Positions 56,926-64,000 of a DNA stretch of 64,000 nucleotides are shown here, in pieces. Both the position numbers and the translations under genes were made by a program. The stretch spans positions 868,001 to 932,000 of the forward strand of contig AP025685.1 of NCBI GenBank assembly GCA_022846635.1, written 5' to 3'. The notes under the pieces were generated by a model that was not told where the DNA came from, did not search any database, and saw only the letters and a list, made by a program, of their open reading frames with translations. This DNA comes from Salmonella enterica subsp. enterica serovar Choleraesuis (GTDB lineage Bacteria > Pseudomonadota > Gammaproteobacteria > Enterobacterales > Enterobacteriaceae). The first letter of the stretch is position 1, and every line of letters begins with the position of its first letter.

Positions 56926-58734
56926 ATGACTAATCAGGCTCCCCCTTCCTTACAACTGCCGCTCACGGCCGAACAACTGGCGCGTTTGCAGGAAGTAACA
57001 CAATCATTTTCACCAACCCAGCTTGCCTGGTTATCCGGCTATTTCTGGGGACAGATTGGCGGCCAGCCAGCGGCTCAAAGCCCGGCAGCGGCACCGCAAG
57101 CGGTCAGCGCTCCTGCAATTACTCTTATCAGCGCCTCCCAGACCGGTAACGCGCGTCGGGTAGCTGAAGCGCTGCGTGACGATCTCCTGGCGCAGAAGCT
57201 GGAAGTCAACCTGGTTAATGCCGGGGACTATAAATTTAAGCAGATAGGCCAGGAGAAATTACTGGTGGTCATCGCCTCAACCCAGGGCGAGGGTGAGCCG
57301 CCGGAAGAGGCAGTGGCACTGCACAAATATCTGTTCTCGAAAAAAGCACCCAAATTTTCTGAGACTGAATTTGCGGTTCTGGGGCTGGGCGACAGTTCTT
57401 ATGAACATTTCTGCCAGGCCGGTAAAGACTTCGACAACCGGCTTGCTGAGCTGGGTGCAACCCGTCTGCTTGACCGAATTGATGCTGATGTGGAATTCCA
57501 GCAGGCAGCCAGCGAATGGCGTCAGCGCCTGGTGGAAGTGCTGAAACAGCGCGCGCCGCAGGCAGGCACCGCGGCGGCTCCGGCTACTCTTGTTGGCGCG
57601 GTAAACGAAATTACCGCCAGCCCATACACAAAAGAGTCGCCTCTGAGTGCGACCCTCAGTGTGAACCAGAAAATTACCGGGCGTAACTCCCTGAAAGACG
57701 TACGTCACCTGGAAATAGACCTTGGCGATTCCGGCCTGCGCTATCAGCCTGGCGATGCCCTGGGTGTGTGGTACTCCAACGACCCGGCTTTGGTAGCAGA
57801 GCTGCAAGATTTGCTGTGGCTGGAAGGTGACCGCCAGGTAACCGTTGGTGGTGAAACGCTGTCATTAAGCGAAGCGCTGACCGAACGTCTGGAGCTGACG
57901 ATTAATACCGCCGCGATTATTGAAGGCTACGCGGCTCTGAGTCGCAATGAAGAGCTGCTATCGCATATTGGCGACCGAGCCTGGCTGCAAAATTATGCTG
58001 AGACTACACCAATTGTCGATATGGTGCGTTTCTCACCGGCTCAGGTCGATGCGCAGGCATTCGTCGATTTACTGCGTCCGCTGACCCCGCGCCTGTACTC
58101 TATCGCTTCTTCCCAGGAGGAAGTGGAAAACGAGGTACATATTACTCTGGGCGTGGTGCGCTATGACATTGAAGGGCGCGCCCGCACCGGCGGTGCATCT
58201 GGTTTCCTGGCCGATAGGTTAGGAGAAGATGACGAGGTCAAAGTCTTCATTGAACATAACGATAATTTCCGCCTGCCGGAAAATACCGATACCCCGGTAA
58301 TTATGATTGGCCCGGGCACCGGTATCGCACCGTTCCGCGCTTTTATACAGCACCGCGCGGCGCAGGGGGCTTCCGGCAAAAACTGGCTGTTGTTTGGCAA
58401 CCCGCATTTCACCGAGGATTTCCTCTATCAGGTGGAGTGGCAACGCTATGTAAAAGACGGCGTATTAAGCCGTATCGATCTTGCCTGGTCGCGCGACGGC
58501 GCACAGAAAGTCTATGTACAGGATAAGATCCGCGAGCAGGGTGCTGAGCTTTGGCGCTGGATTAATGATGGCGCTCATATTTATGTCTGCGGCGATGCCA
58601 GCCGTATGGCGAAAGACGTGGAACAAACGTTACTGGAAGTGATTGCCGAACACGGTGCTATGGACATCGAGTCGGCTGACGAATATTTAAGTGAGCTGCG
58701 CGTTGAGCGCCGATATCAGCGAGACGTCTATTAA
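56926..58734 (+). CDS. cysJ: Sulfite reductase (NADPH) flavoprotein subunit CysJ
   Basis: 602 residues from the ATG at 56926 ([10 protein letters not shown]); E. coli CysJ has 599. An ATG at 56896 is in frame but without similarity. Flavodoxin domain (about 70-210; [41 protein letters not shown]) binds FMN. The FAD domain (about 235-450) has [13 protein letters not shown] and [11 protein letters not shown], and the NADPH domain (about 460-602) has [13 protein letters not shown] and [14 protein letters not shown]. It passes electrons from NADPH to CysI. First gene of cysJIH, its stop overlapping cysI by one base. Confidence 0.97.
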   Translation: MTNQAPPSLQLPLTAEQLARLQEVTQSFSPTQLAWLSGYFWGQIGGQPAAQSPAAAPQAVSAPAITLISASQTGNARRVAEALRDDLLAQKLEVNLVNAGDYKFKQIGQEKLLVVIASTQGEGEPPEEAVALHKYLFSKKAPKFSETEFAVLGLGDSSYEHFCQAGKDFDNRLAELGATRLLDRIDADVEFQQAASEWRQRLVEVLKQRAPQAGTAAAPATLVGAVNEITASPYTKESPLSATLSVNQKITGRNSLKDVRHLEIDLGDSGLRYQPGDALGVWYSNDPALVAELQDLLWLEGDRQVTVGGETLSLSEALTERLELTINTAAIIEGYAALSRNEELLSHIGDRAWLQNYAETTPIVDMVRFSPAQVDAQAFVDLLRPLTPRLYSIASSQEEVENEVHITLGVVRYDIEGRARTGGASGFLADRLGEDDEVKVFIEHNDNFRLPENTDTPVIMIGPGTGIAPFRAFIQHRAAQGASGKNWLLFGNPHFTEDFLYQVEWQRYVKDGVLSRIDLAWSRDGAQKVYVQDKIREQGAELWRWINDGAHIYVCGDASRMAKDVEQTLLEVIAEHGAMDIESADEYLSELRVERRYQRDVY

Positions 58735-60446
58735 TGAGCGAAAAACATCCCGGCCCTCTGGTGGTCGAAGGTAAGCTGGCCGATGCCGAGCGCATGAAAA
58801 GCGAAAGCAATTTTCTGCGCGGAACCATCGCCGAAGATCTGAATGACGGCCTGACCGGCGGTTTTAACGGCGACAACTTTCTGCTGATTCGCTTTCACGG
58901 TATGTATCAGCAGGATGACCGCGATATCCGTGCCGAACGCGCCGAGCAGAAACTGGAACCGCGCCATGCGATGATGCTGCGCTGCCGTCTGCCGGGCGGG
59001 GTAATTACCACTACTCAGTGGCAGGCAATTGATAAATTTGCGGCAGACAACACCATTTATGGCAGCATTCGCCTGACTAACCGGCAGACCTTTCAGTTTC
59101 ACGGGATCCTGAAAAATAACGTCAAACCGGTTCATCAGATGCTGCATGAAGTGGGGCTGGATGCGCTGGCTACCGCCAACGACGTTAACCGTAACGTTCT
59201 GTGCACCTCTAATCCGGTGGAGTCCCAGCTGCACCTTGAGGCTTATGAGTGGGCTAAAAAGCTCTCAGAGCACCTGTTGCCGCGTACTCGTGCCTATGCA
59301 GAGATCTGGCTGGATCAGAAAAAGGTCGCGACAACCGATGAGGAGCCGATCCTCGGCCCAACTTATCTGCCGCGTAAATTTAAAACTACCGTTGTGATCC
59401 CGCCGCAGAATGACGTGGATCTGCACGCTAACGATATGAACTTCGTGGCGGTAGCGGAAAACGGCAAATTGGTAGGTTTCAATCTGCTGGTGGGCGGCGG
59501 TTTGTCCATTGATCACGGCAACAAGAAAACTTACGCCCGTACTGCCAGCGAATTCGGTTTTATTCCTCTGGAGCACACGCTGGCGGTAGCCGAGGCGGTG
59601 GTGACCACCCAGCGTGACTGGGGTAACCGTACCGATCGTAAAAATGCCAAGACTAAATACACTCTGGAAAGGGTGGGGGTTGAGACTTTTAAAGCGGAAG
59701 TCGAGCGCCGGGCTGGCGTAACTTTTGCGCCGATTCGCCCTTACGAGTTTACCGGTCGCGGCGATCGCATTGGCTGGGTTAAAGGTATCGACGATAAGTG
59801 GCACCTGACGCTGTTTATTGAAAATGGCCGTATTCTGGATTATCCGGGCCGCCCGCTGAAAACCGGGCTGCTGGAGATTGCCCGTATTCATAAAGGTGAT
59901 TTTCGCCTGACCGCGAATCAGAACCTGATCGTGGCTGGCGTGCCGCAGAGCGATAAGGCCAAAATCGAAAAGCTGGCCCGCGACCACGGTCTGATGGCGG
60001 CGGTAAAACCGCAGCGTGAAAACTCTATGGCCTGCGTTTCGTTCCCCACCTGCCCGCTGGCGATGGCCGAAGCCGAACGTTTTCTGCCTTCGTTTGTTGA
60101 CCGGGTCGAGGCGATTATGGCCAGCCATGGGGTGGGTGATGAACATATTGTCCTGCGCGTTACCGGCTGCCCGAACGGGTGTGGTCGTGCGCTGTTGGCC
60201 GAAGTGGGTCTGGTAGGTAAAGCGCCGGGTCGCTATAACCTGCACCTGGGCGGCAATCGTATGGGCACCCGCATTCCACGTATGTATCGGGAAAATATCA
60301 GCGACGATGAAATCATCACGATTTTGGATGATCTGATTGGCCGCTGGGCGCGCGAGCGCGAAGGTGATGAAGGCTTTGGCGACTTTGCTATTCGCACCGG
60401 CGTAATCGCACCGGTTCTCGATCCGGCTCGCGACTTCTGGAATTAA
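58734..60446 (+). CDS. cysI: Sulfite reductase hemoprotein subunit CysI
   Basis: 570 residues, as in E. coli. It carries siroheme and a [4Fe-4S] cluster and reduces sulfite to sulfide in six electron steps. The cluster cysteines lie in [16 protein letters not shown] and [17 protein letters not shown]. Two ferredoxin-reductase-like repeats are present, including [18 protein letters not shown] and [15 protein letters not shown] with the substrate-binding Arg and Lys residues. The start overlaps the cysJ stop (TAATG). cysH follows about 40 bases later. Confidence 0.97.
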   Translation: MSEKHPGPLVVEGKLADAERMKSESNFLRGTIAEDLNDGLTGGFNGDNFLLIRFHGMYQQDDRDIRAERAEQKLEPRHAMMLRCRLPGGVITTTQWQAIDKFAADNTIYGSIRLTNRQTFQFHGILKNNVKPVHQMLHEVGLDALATANDVNRNVLCTSNPVESQLHLEAYEWAKKLSEHLLPRTRAYAEIWLDQKKVATTDEEPILGPTYLPRKFKTTVVIPPQNDVDLHANDMNFVAVAENGKLVGFNLLVGGGLSIDHGNKKTYARTASEFGFIPLEHTLAVAEAVVTTQRDWGNRTDRKNAKTKYTLERVGVETFKAEVERRAGVTFAPIRPYEFTGRGDRIGWVKGIDDKWHLTLFIENGRILDYPGRPLKTGLLEIARIHKGDFRLTANQNLIVAGVPQSDKAKIEKLARDHGLMAAVKPQRENSMACVSFPTCPLAMAEAERFLPSFVDRVEAIMASHGVGDEHIVLRVTGCPNGCGRALLAEVGLVGKAPGRYNLHLGGNRMGTRIPRMYRENISDDEIITILDDLIGRWAREREGDEGFGDFAIRTGVIAPVLDPARDFWN

Positions 60447-60486
60447 CGTGTCCGCTGCGGCTGTAATCAGCGAAAGAGAGGTAATG

Positions 60487-61221
60487 ATGGATTTAAGCTA
60501 TCTTGAAAGCCTGGCTCAGTTGCCGGCCGCAGAGCGGGAAGCTTCACTGGCAGAGGTTAACAGTAAGCTGGAAGCGCTGAGCGCTGAGCAGCGGGTTGCC
60601 TGGGCGCTGGAACACCTGCCGGGGGAGTTTGTCCTGTCTTCGAGCTTTGGTATTCAGGCGGCGGTCTGTCTGCACCTGGTAAGCCAGGTGCGCCCGGATA
60701 TTCCGGTCATTCTGACGGATACCGGTTATCTATTTCCGGAGACTTACCGCTTTATCGATGAATTGAAGGAACAGCTAAAGCTTAACCTCAAAATCTATCG
60801 TGCAGAGCAAAGCCCGGCGTGGCAGGAAGCGCGCTACGGCAAACTGTGGGAGCAGGGCGTTGAGGGGATTGAGCGCTACAACCAGATAAACAAAGTAGAG
60901 CCAATGAACCGCGCATTGCAGGAGCTTAATGCTCATACCTGGTTTGCCGGGCTGCGGCGGGAACAGTCCGGTAGCCGTGCTGAACTGCCGGTGCTAGGCG
61001 TTCAGCGTGGGGTGTTTAAGGTGTTACCAATCATTGATTGGGATAACCGCACGGTGTACCAGTATCTGACGGCGCACGGGCTGAAATATCACCCGCTGTG
61101 GGAACAGGGATATCTGTCGGTGGGTGACACCCATACCACACGCAAATGGGAGCCAGGCATGGCGGAAGAAGAGACCCGTTTCTTCGGCCTTAAGCGTGAG
61201 TGCGGGCTGCATGAAGGCTAA
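60487..61221 (+). CDS. cysH: Phosphoadenosine phosphosulfate reductase CysH
   Basis: 244 residues from the second of two adjacent ATGs (60487, MDLSYLESL), exactly the E. coli length. GAGAGG lies at proper spacing for this ATG rather than the one at 60484. It reduces PAPS to sulfite using thioredoxin. The PAPS site is visible in [11 protein letters not shown] and [12 protein letters not shown], and the catalytic cysteine is in the C-terminal ECGLHEG. The N-terminal 35 residues differ from E. coli. A terminator follows, then cysD; the cas/iap block that lies here in K-12 is missing. Confidence 0.96.
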   Translation: MDLSYLESLAQLPAAEREASLAEVNSKLEALSAEQRVAWALEHLPGEFVLSSSFGIQAAVCLHLVSQVRPDIPVILTDTGYLFPETYRFIDELKEQLKLNLKIYRAEQSPAWQEARYGKLWEQGVEGIERYNQINKVEPMNRALQELNAHTWFAGLRREQSGSRAELPVLGVQRGVFKVLPIIDWDNRTVYQYLTAHGLKYHPLWEQGYLSVGDTHTTRKWEPGMAEEETRFFGLKRECGLHEG

Positions 61222-61251
61222 GCGCTGCCTCATCTACACAATATAATGACT

Positions 61252-61279
61252 AAAGCCGGACTCTGTTCCGGCTTTTTTT
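61252..61279 (+). terminator. Intrinsic terminator of cysJIH
   Basis: Perfect 9-bp stem AAAGCCGGA/TCCGGCTTT, 6-base loop, seven T residues, 31 bases after the cysH stop. Confidence 0.9.
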
Positions 61280-61339
61280 CGTCTAGCGGATGGACATTTC
61301 CCTCAAAGAGTCTGGATGTTGCGTCAAAGCGGCAGATTC

Positions 61340-61407
61340 GTTATTCCTTTGTGGAACTACTCATTCCAATTCGTCATTTCATCTCGCCTCCCGCCGCGCC
61401 TTATAGT
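61340..61407 (+). promoter_or_regulatory. Putative CysB-dependent cysDNC promoter
   Basis: TATAGT (61402-61407) is a good -10 with no matching -35, as expected of an activator-dependent promoter. About 30-65 bases upstream of it are TTATTCCTTTG and CTCATTCCAATTC, which resemble the loose half-sites bound by CysB. Position fits known CysB promoters; the site itself is inferred. Confidence 0.4.
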
Positions 61408-61475
61408 CTTCAGGACTTATTTATTCTCGTTGCCCCTGGTACTCGCCAGGTGCCTGCCCGACGTAAGGACCGGTA

Positions 61476-62384
61476 ATGGACCAAAAACGACTAACTCATC
61501 TGCGCCAGCTGGAGGCAGAGAGCATCCATATCATCCGCGAAGTTGCGGCCGAATTTGCCAATCCGGTCATGCTCTACTCTATCGGTAAAGACTCTTCGGT
61601 GATGCTGCATTTGGCGCGTAAAGCCTTCTTCCCAGGGACGCTGCCATTTCCTTTACTGCACGTGGATACCGGCTGGAAATTCCAGGAGATGTATCGCTTT
61701 CGCGACCATACGGCTAAGTCATATGGTTTCGAGCTGTTGGTTCATCAGAATCCGGAAGGGCTGGCGATGGGCATCAACCCATTTACCCACGGCAGCGCTA
61801 AACATACCGATATTATGAAAACCGAAGGGTTGAAGCAGGCGCTGAATAAATACGGTTTTGATGCCGCATTTGGCGGCGCGCGGCGTGATGAAGAGAAATC
61901 ACGCGCTAAAGAGCGTATCTATTCCTTCCGCGATCGTTTTCACCGTTGGGATCCGAAAAACCAGCGCCCGGAGCTATGGCACAACTATAACGGTCAGATA
62001 AATAAAGGCGAAAGCATCCGGGTATTCCCGTTGTCGAACTGGACCGAGCTGGATATCTGGCAGTACATCTACCTGGAAAATATCGAAATTGTTCCTCTGT
62101 ATCTGGCCGCTGAGCGTCCGGTTCTGGAGCGTGACGGCATGCTGATGATGGTTGACGATAACCGCATCGATTTGCAGCCGGGCGAGGTGATTAAACAGCG
62201 TATGGTGCGTTTCCGTACTTTAGGCTGCTGGCCGCTTACCGGCGCTGTGGAATCTCAGGCTCAGACTCTGCCGGAGATCATCGAAGAGATGCTGGTATCC
62301 ACCACCAGCGAGCGCCAGGGGCGCGTCATCGATAGGGATCAGTCCGGCTCTATGGAGCTGAAAAAACGCCAGGGTTATTTCTAA
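61476..62384 (+). CDS. cysD: Sulfate adenylyltransferase subunit 2 CysD
   Basis: 302 residues, the E. coli length. It forms ATP sulfurylase with CysN, making adenylyl sulfate from sulfate and ATP. PAPS-reductase-like fold: [19 protein letters not shown] is the PP-loop and [14 protein letters not shown] follows; [20 protein letters not shown] is a further conserved block. It ends RQGYF as in E. coli. The ATG lies 5 bases after GTAAGGACC. Start of cysD-cysN-cysC, with a CysB-type promoter upstream. cysN begins 9 bases after the stop. Confidence 0.97.
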   Translation: MDQKRLTHLRQLEAESIHIIREVAAEFANPVMLYSIGKDSSVMLHLARKAFFPGTLPFPLLHVDTGWKFQEMYRFRDHTAKSYGFELLVHQNPEGLAMGINPFTHGSAKHTDIMKTEGLKQALNKYGFDAAFGGARRDEEKSRAKERIYSFRDRFHRWDPKNQRPELWHNYNGQINKGESIRVFPLSNWTELDIWQYIYLENIEIVPLYLAAERPVLERDGMLMMVDDNRIDLQPGEVIKQRMVRFRTLGCWPLTGAVESQAQTLPEIIEEMLVSTTSERQGRVIDRDQSGSMELKKRQGYF

Positions 62385-62393
62385 GGAGCCGCC

Positions 62394-63821
62394 ATGAACA
62401 ATGTAATTGCACAACAGATTGCCGACCAGGGCGGCGTAGAAGCCTATTTACAGGCGCAGCAACATAAGAGCCTGCTGCGCTTTCTCACCTGCGGTAGCGT
62501 AGACGATGGCAAGAGCACGCTGATTGGCCGCCTGCTGCACGATACCCGCCAGATCTATGAAGATCAGCTCTCGTCGTTGCATCAGGATAGTAAGCGTCAC
62601 GGTACTCAGGGTGAAAAGCTGGATCTGGCTCTGCTGGTGGACGGTTTGCAGGCCGAGCGTGAGCAGGGGATCACTATCGATGTGGCCTACCGCTACTTCT
62701 CTACCGAAAAACGTAAATTCATTATTGCTGATACTCCAGGACACGAGCAGTACACCCGCAATATGGCTACCGGTGCGTCAACCTGCGATCTGGCGATCCT
62801 GCTGATCGATGCCCGCAAAGGCGTACTGGATCAAACTCGTCGTCACAGCTTTATTGCGACCCTGCTGGGGATCCGCCACCTGGTTGTAGCCATCAATAAA
62901 ATGGATCTGGTGAATTTTGACGCCGATCGGTTTGAGCAAATTCGCCAGGACTATCTCGACTTCGCCAGCCAGCTTGAAGGGCAGCCGGATATTCGCTTCG
63001 TACCGCTATCTGCGCTTGAGGGCGACAATGTGGCGAGCCAGAGCGTAAACATGCCGTGGTACAGCGGCCCGACGTTGTTGGAGATGCTGGAAACAGTAGA
63101 AGTTGTGCGCACAGCCTCCAGCCAGCCGCTGCGTTTTCCGGTGCAGTATGTGAACCGTCCTAACCTCGATTTTCGTGGCTATGCGGGCACTATTGCCGCA
63201 GGTGAAGTAAAGCCGGGCCAGCGGATAAAAGTGCTGCCTTCTGGCGTTGAGTCCCAGGTTGCGCGCATTGTTACGTTCGATGGCGATCTGGATAGTGCGG
63301 GAGCCGGTGAAGCGGTAACGCTGGTGCTGAGTGATGAAATTGACATCAGCCGTGGTGACCTGCTGGTCGCCGCCAATGATGAGTTGCCGGGCGTTCAGCG
63401 AGCCACCGTGGATGTCGTGTGGATGGCAGCTGAAGCACTGCAACCGGGTCAGAGCTACGATATTAAAATCGCCGGTAAAAAGAGCCGCGCCCGTGTGGAG
63501 TCGATTGAACATCAGGTGAACATCAATAACCTGGATAAATTCGCCACCGACAGCCTGCCGCTTAACGGTATTGGGCTGGTGACGCTGGCCTTCGATGAGC
63601 CGCTGTTACTTGACCCCTATGCTCAGACGCCAGAAACCGGCGGCCTGATTTTTATCGACCGGCTAAGCAATGTGACGGTCGGTGCCGGGATGGTGCGTGA
63701 ACCGCTGAGCGACTCTCCACAACACGCCGGACAATTTAGTGCTTTTGAACTGGAACTAAATGCGCTTATTCGTCGCCACTTCCCGCACTGGGAAGCGCGT
63801 GACTTAAGCGGAGGCAAGTAA
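62394..63821 (+). CDS. cysN: Sulfate adenylyltransferase subunit 1 CysN
   Basis: 475 residues, as in E. coli. Elongation-factor-like GTPase whose GTP hydrolysis drives adenylyl sulfate formation by CysD. G motifs: [15 protein letters not shown] (P-loop), [17 protein letters not shown] (G3) and INKMDLVNF (G4). The C-terminal two-thirds contains the EF-Tu-like beta barrels. GAGCCGCC precedes the start. The stop overlaps the cysC start by one base (TAATG), so the two are tightly coupled. Confidence 0.97.
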   Translation: MNNVIAQQIADQGGVEAYLQAQQHKSLLRFLTCGSVDDGKSTLIGRLLHDTRQIYEDQLSSLHQDSKRHGTQGEKLDLALLVDGLQAEREQGITIDVAYRYFSTEKRKFIIADTPGHEQYTRNMATGASTCDLAILLIDARKGVLDQTRRHSFIATLLGIRHLVVAINKMDLVNFDADRFEQIRQDYLDFASQLEGQPDIRFVPLSALEGDNVASQSVNMPWYSGPTLLEMLETVEVVRTASSQPLRFPVQYVNRPNLDFRGYAGTIAAGEVKPGQRIKVLPSGVESQVARIVTFDGDLDSAGAGEAVTLVLSDEIDISRGDLLVAANDELPGVQRATVDVVWMAAEALQPGQSYDIKIAGKKSRARVESIEHQVNINNLDKFATDSLPLNGIGLVTLAFDEPLLLDPYAQTPETGGLIFIDRLSNVTVGAGMVREPLSDSPQHAGQFSAFELELNALIRRHFPHWEARDLSGGK

Positions 63822-64000
63822 TGGCGGAGCATGACGAAAACGTGGTCTGGCATGACCACGTTATTCAGCGCCCGGAGCGCGAACGGCAAAATGGCCACCA
63901 GGGCATTGTGCTGTGGTTTACCGGCCTGTCAGGTTCGGGAAAATCGACGCTGGCGGGAGCGGTAGAGCAGCGCCTGTTTCAGCTTGGGGTGCGTACTTAT
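63821..64000 (+). CDS. cysC: Adenylyl-sulfate kinase CysC, N-terminal part (3' truncated by window)
   Basis: The first 60 codons are visible; E. coli CysC has 201 residues. The sequence begins [13 protein letters not shown] and contains the P-loop [15 protein letters not shown] with Lys41. CysC phosphorylates adenylyl sulfate to PAPS, the substrate of CysH. The gene runs off the right edge, and nothing suggests it is broken. Its start shares a base with the cysN stop, and GGAGGCAAGTA supplies the ribosome site. Confidence 0.95.
   Translation, partial: MAEHDENVVWHDHVIQRPERERQNGHQGIVLWFTGLSGSGKSTLAGAVEQRLFQLGVRTY

Noticed and set aside
59265..60245. A 326-codon open frame on the minus strand inside cysI
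   Set aside because: Antisense shadow of the conserved sulfite reductase gene; no family features and no plausible start region.

Overview
The window is ordinary chromosomal core sequence from a member of the Enterobacteriaceae. Nearly every protein is recognisable as the counterpart of an Escherichia coli K-12 gene, at near-identical length. The gene order follows the K-12 stretch from aas to cysC, read in the direction of decreasing K-12 coordinates. Divergence in RecC, the minor pilins, CysH and other proteins suggests a genus other than Escherichia; I cannot name it from the sequence alone. I saw no insertion sequence, prophage, CRISPR array, integron or broken gene. The first gene (aas) and the last gene (cysC) are cut by the window edges.

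Layout. 1-2.2 kb: phospholipid remodelling (aas-lplT). 2.2-5.4 kb, minus strand: tas, ygdR, ygdQ, mutH. 5.4-6.1 kb: a gene-free interval with several DnaA boxes, at the position of the DnaA-reactivating site DARS2 of E. coli. 6.1-10.7 kb: rppH-ptsP and lgt-thyA. 10.8-24.5 kb: a tightly overlapping series of four minor-pilin genes (ppdA, ppdB, ygdB, ppdC) running into recC, then ptrA, recB and recD. 24.4-27.2 kb: argA (minus, with paired ARG boxes) and amiC. 27.3-27.6 kb: three identical initiator tRNA genes (metZWV). 27.8-31.9 kb: mltA, tcdA, the csdA-csdE sulfur-transfer pair and ygdI. 31.9-34.7 kb: the sRNA GcvB divergent from gcvA, then ygdD-rlmM. 34.8-38.6 kb, minus: xni and the serine uptake/deamination operon sdaC-sdaB. 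39.2-42.2 kb: ppnN, queF, syd. 42.2-44.5 kb: the CsrA-sequestering RNA CsrB with an upstream UvrY-type box, then yqcC-truC-yqcA. 44.6-55.2 kb: barA (minus), rlmD, relA, mazG, pyrG, eno. 55.4-56.6 kb: queE and queD. 56.9-64 kb: assimilatory sulfate reduction, cysJIH and cysDN(C).

How the parts fit. Three themes recur. The first is global regulation: the BarA sensor kinase and its indirect target csrB lie 2 kb apart, RelA makes (p)ppGpp, and GcvA/GcvB control amino-acid metabolism. The second is DNA maintenance: RecBCD, MutH, Xni and the DARS2-like site. The third is sulfur and tRNA modification: cysJIH/cysDNC, the CsdA-CsdE-TcdA pathway, QueD/E/F, TruC, and rRNA methylation by RlmM and RlmD.

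Relative to K-12 as I remember it, the accessory blocks normally interspersed here are absent at every junction checked. These are the fuc operon, gud genes, mazEF, the ygc genes between queE and queD, and the type I-E cas/CRISPR/iap block between cysH and cysD. The most interesting items are regulatory: a GalR/LacI-type operator with a perfect -10 upstream of tas, the DARS2-like site, a class II CRP arrangement plus inverted repeat at sdaC, and a 31-bp tandem duplication just after csrB. I found no convincing undescribed multi-gene system.
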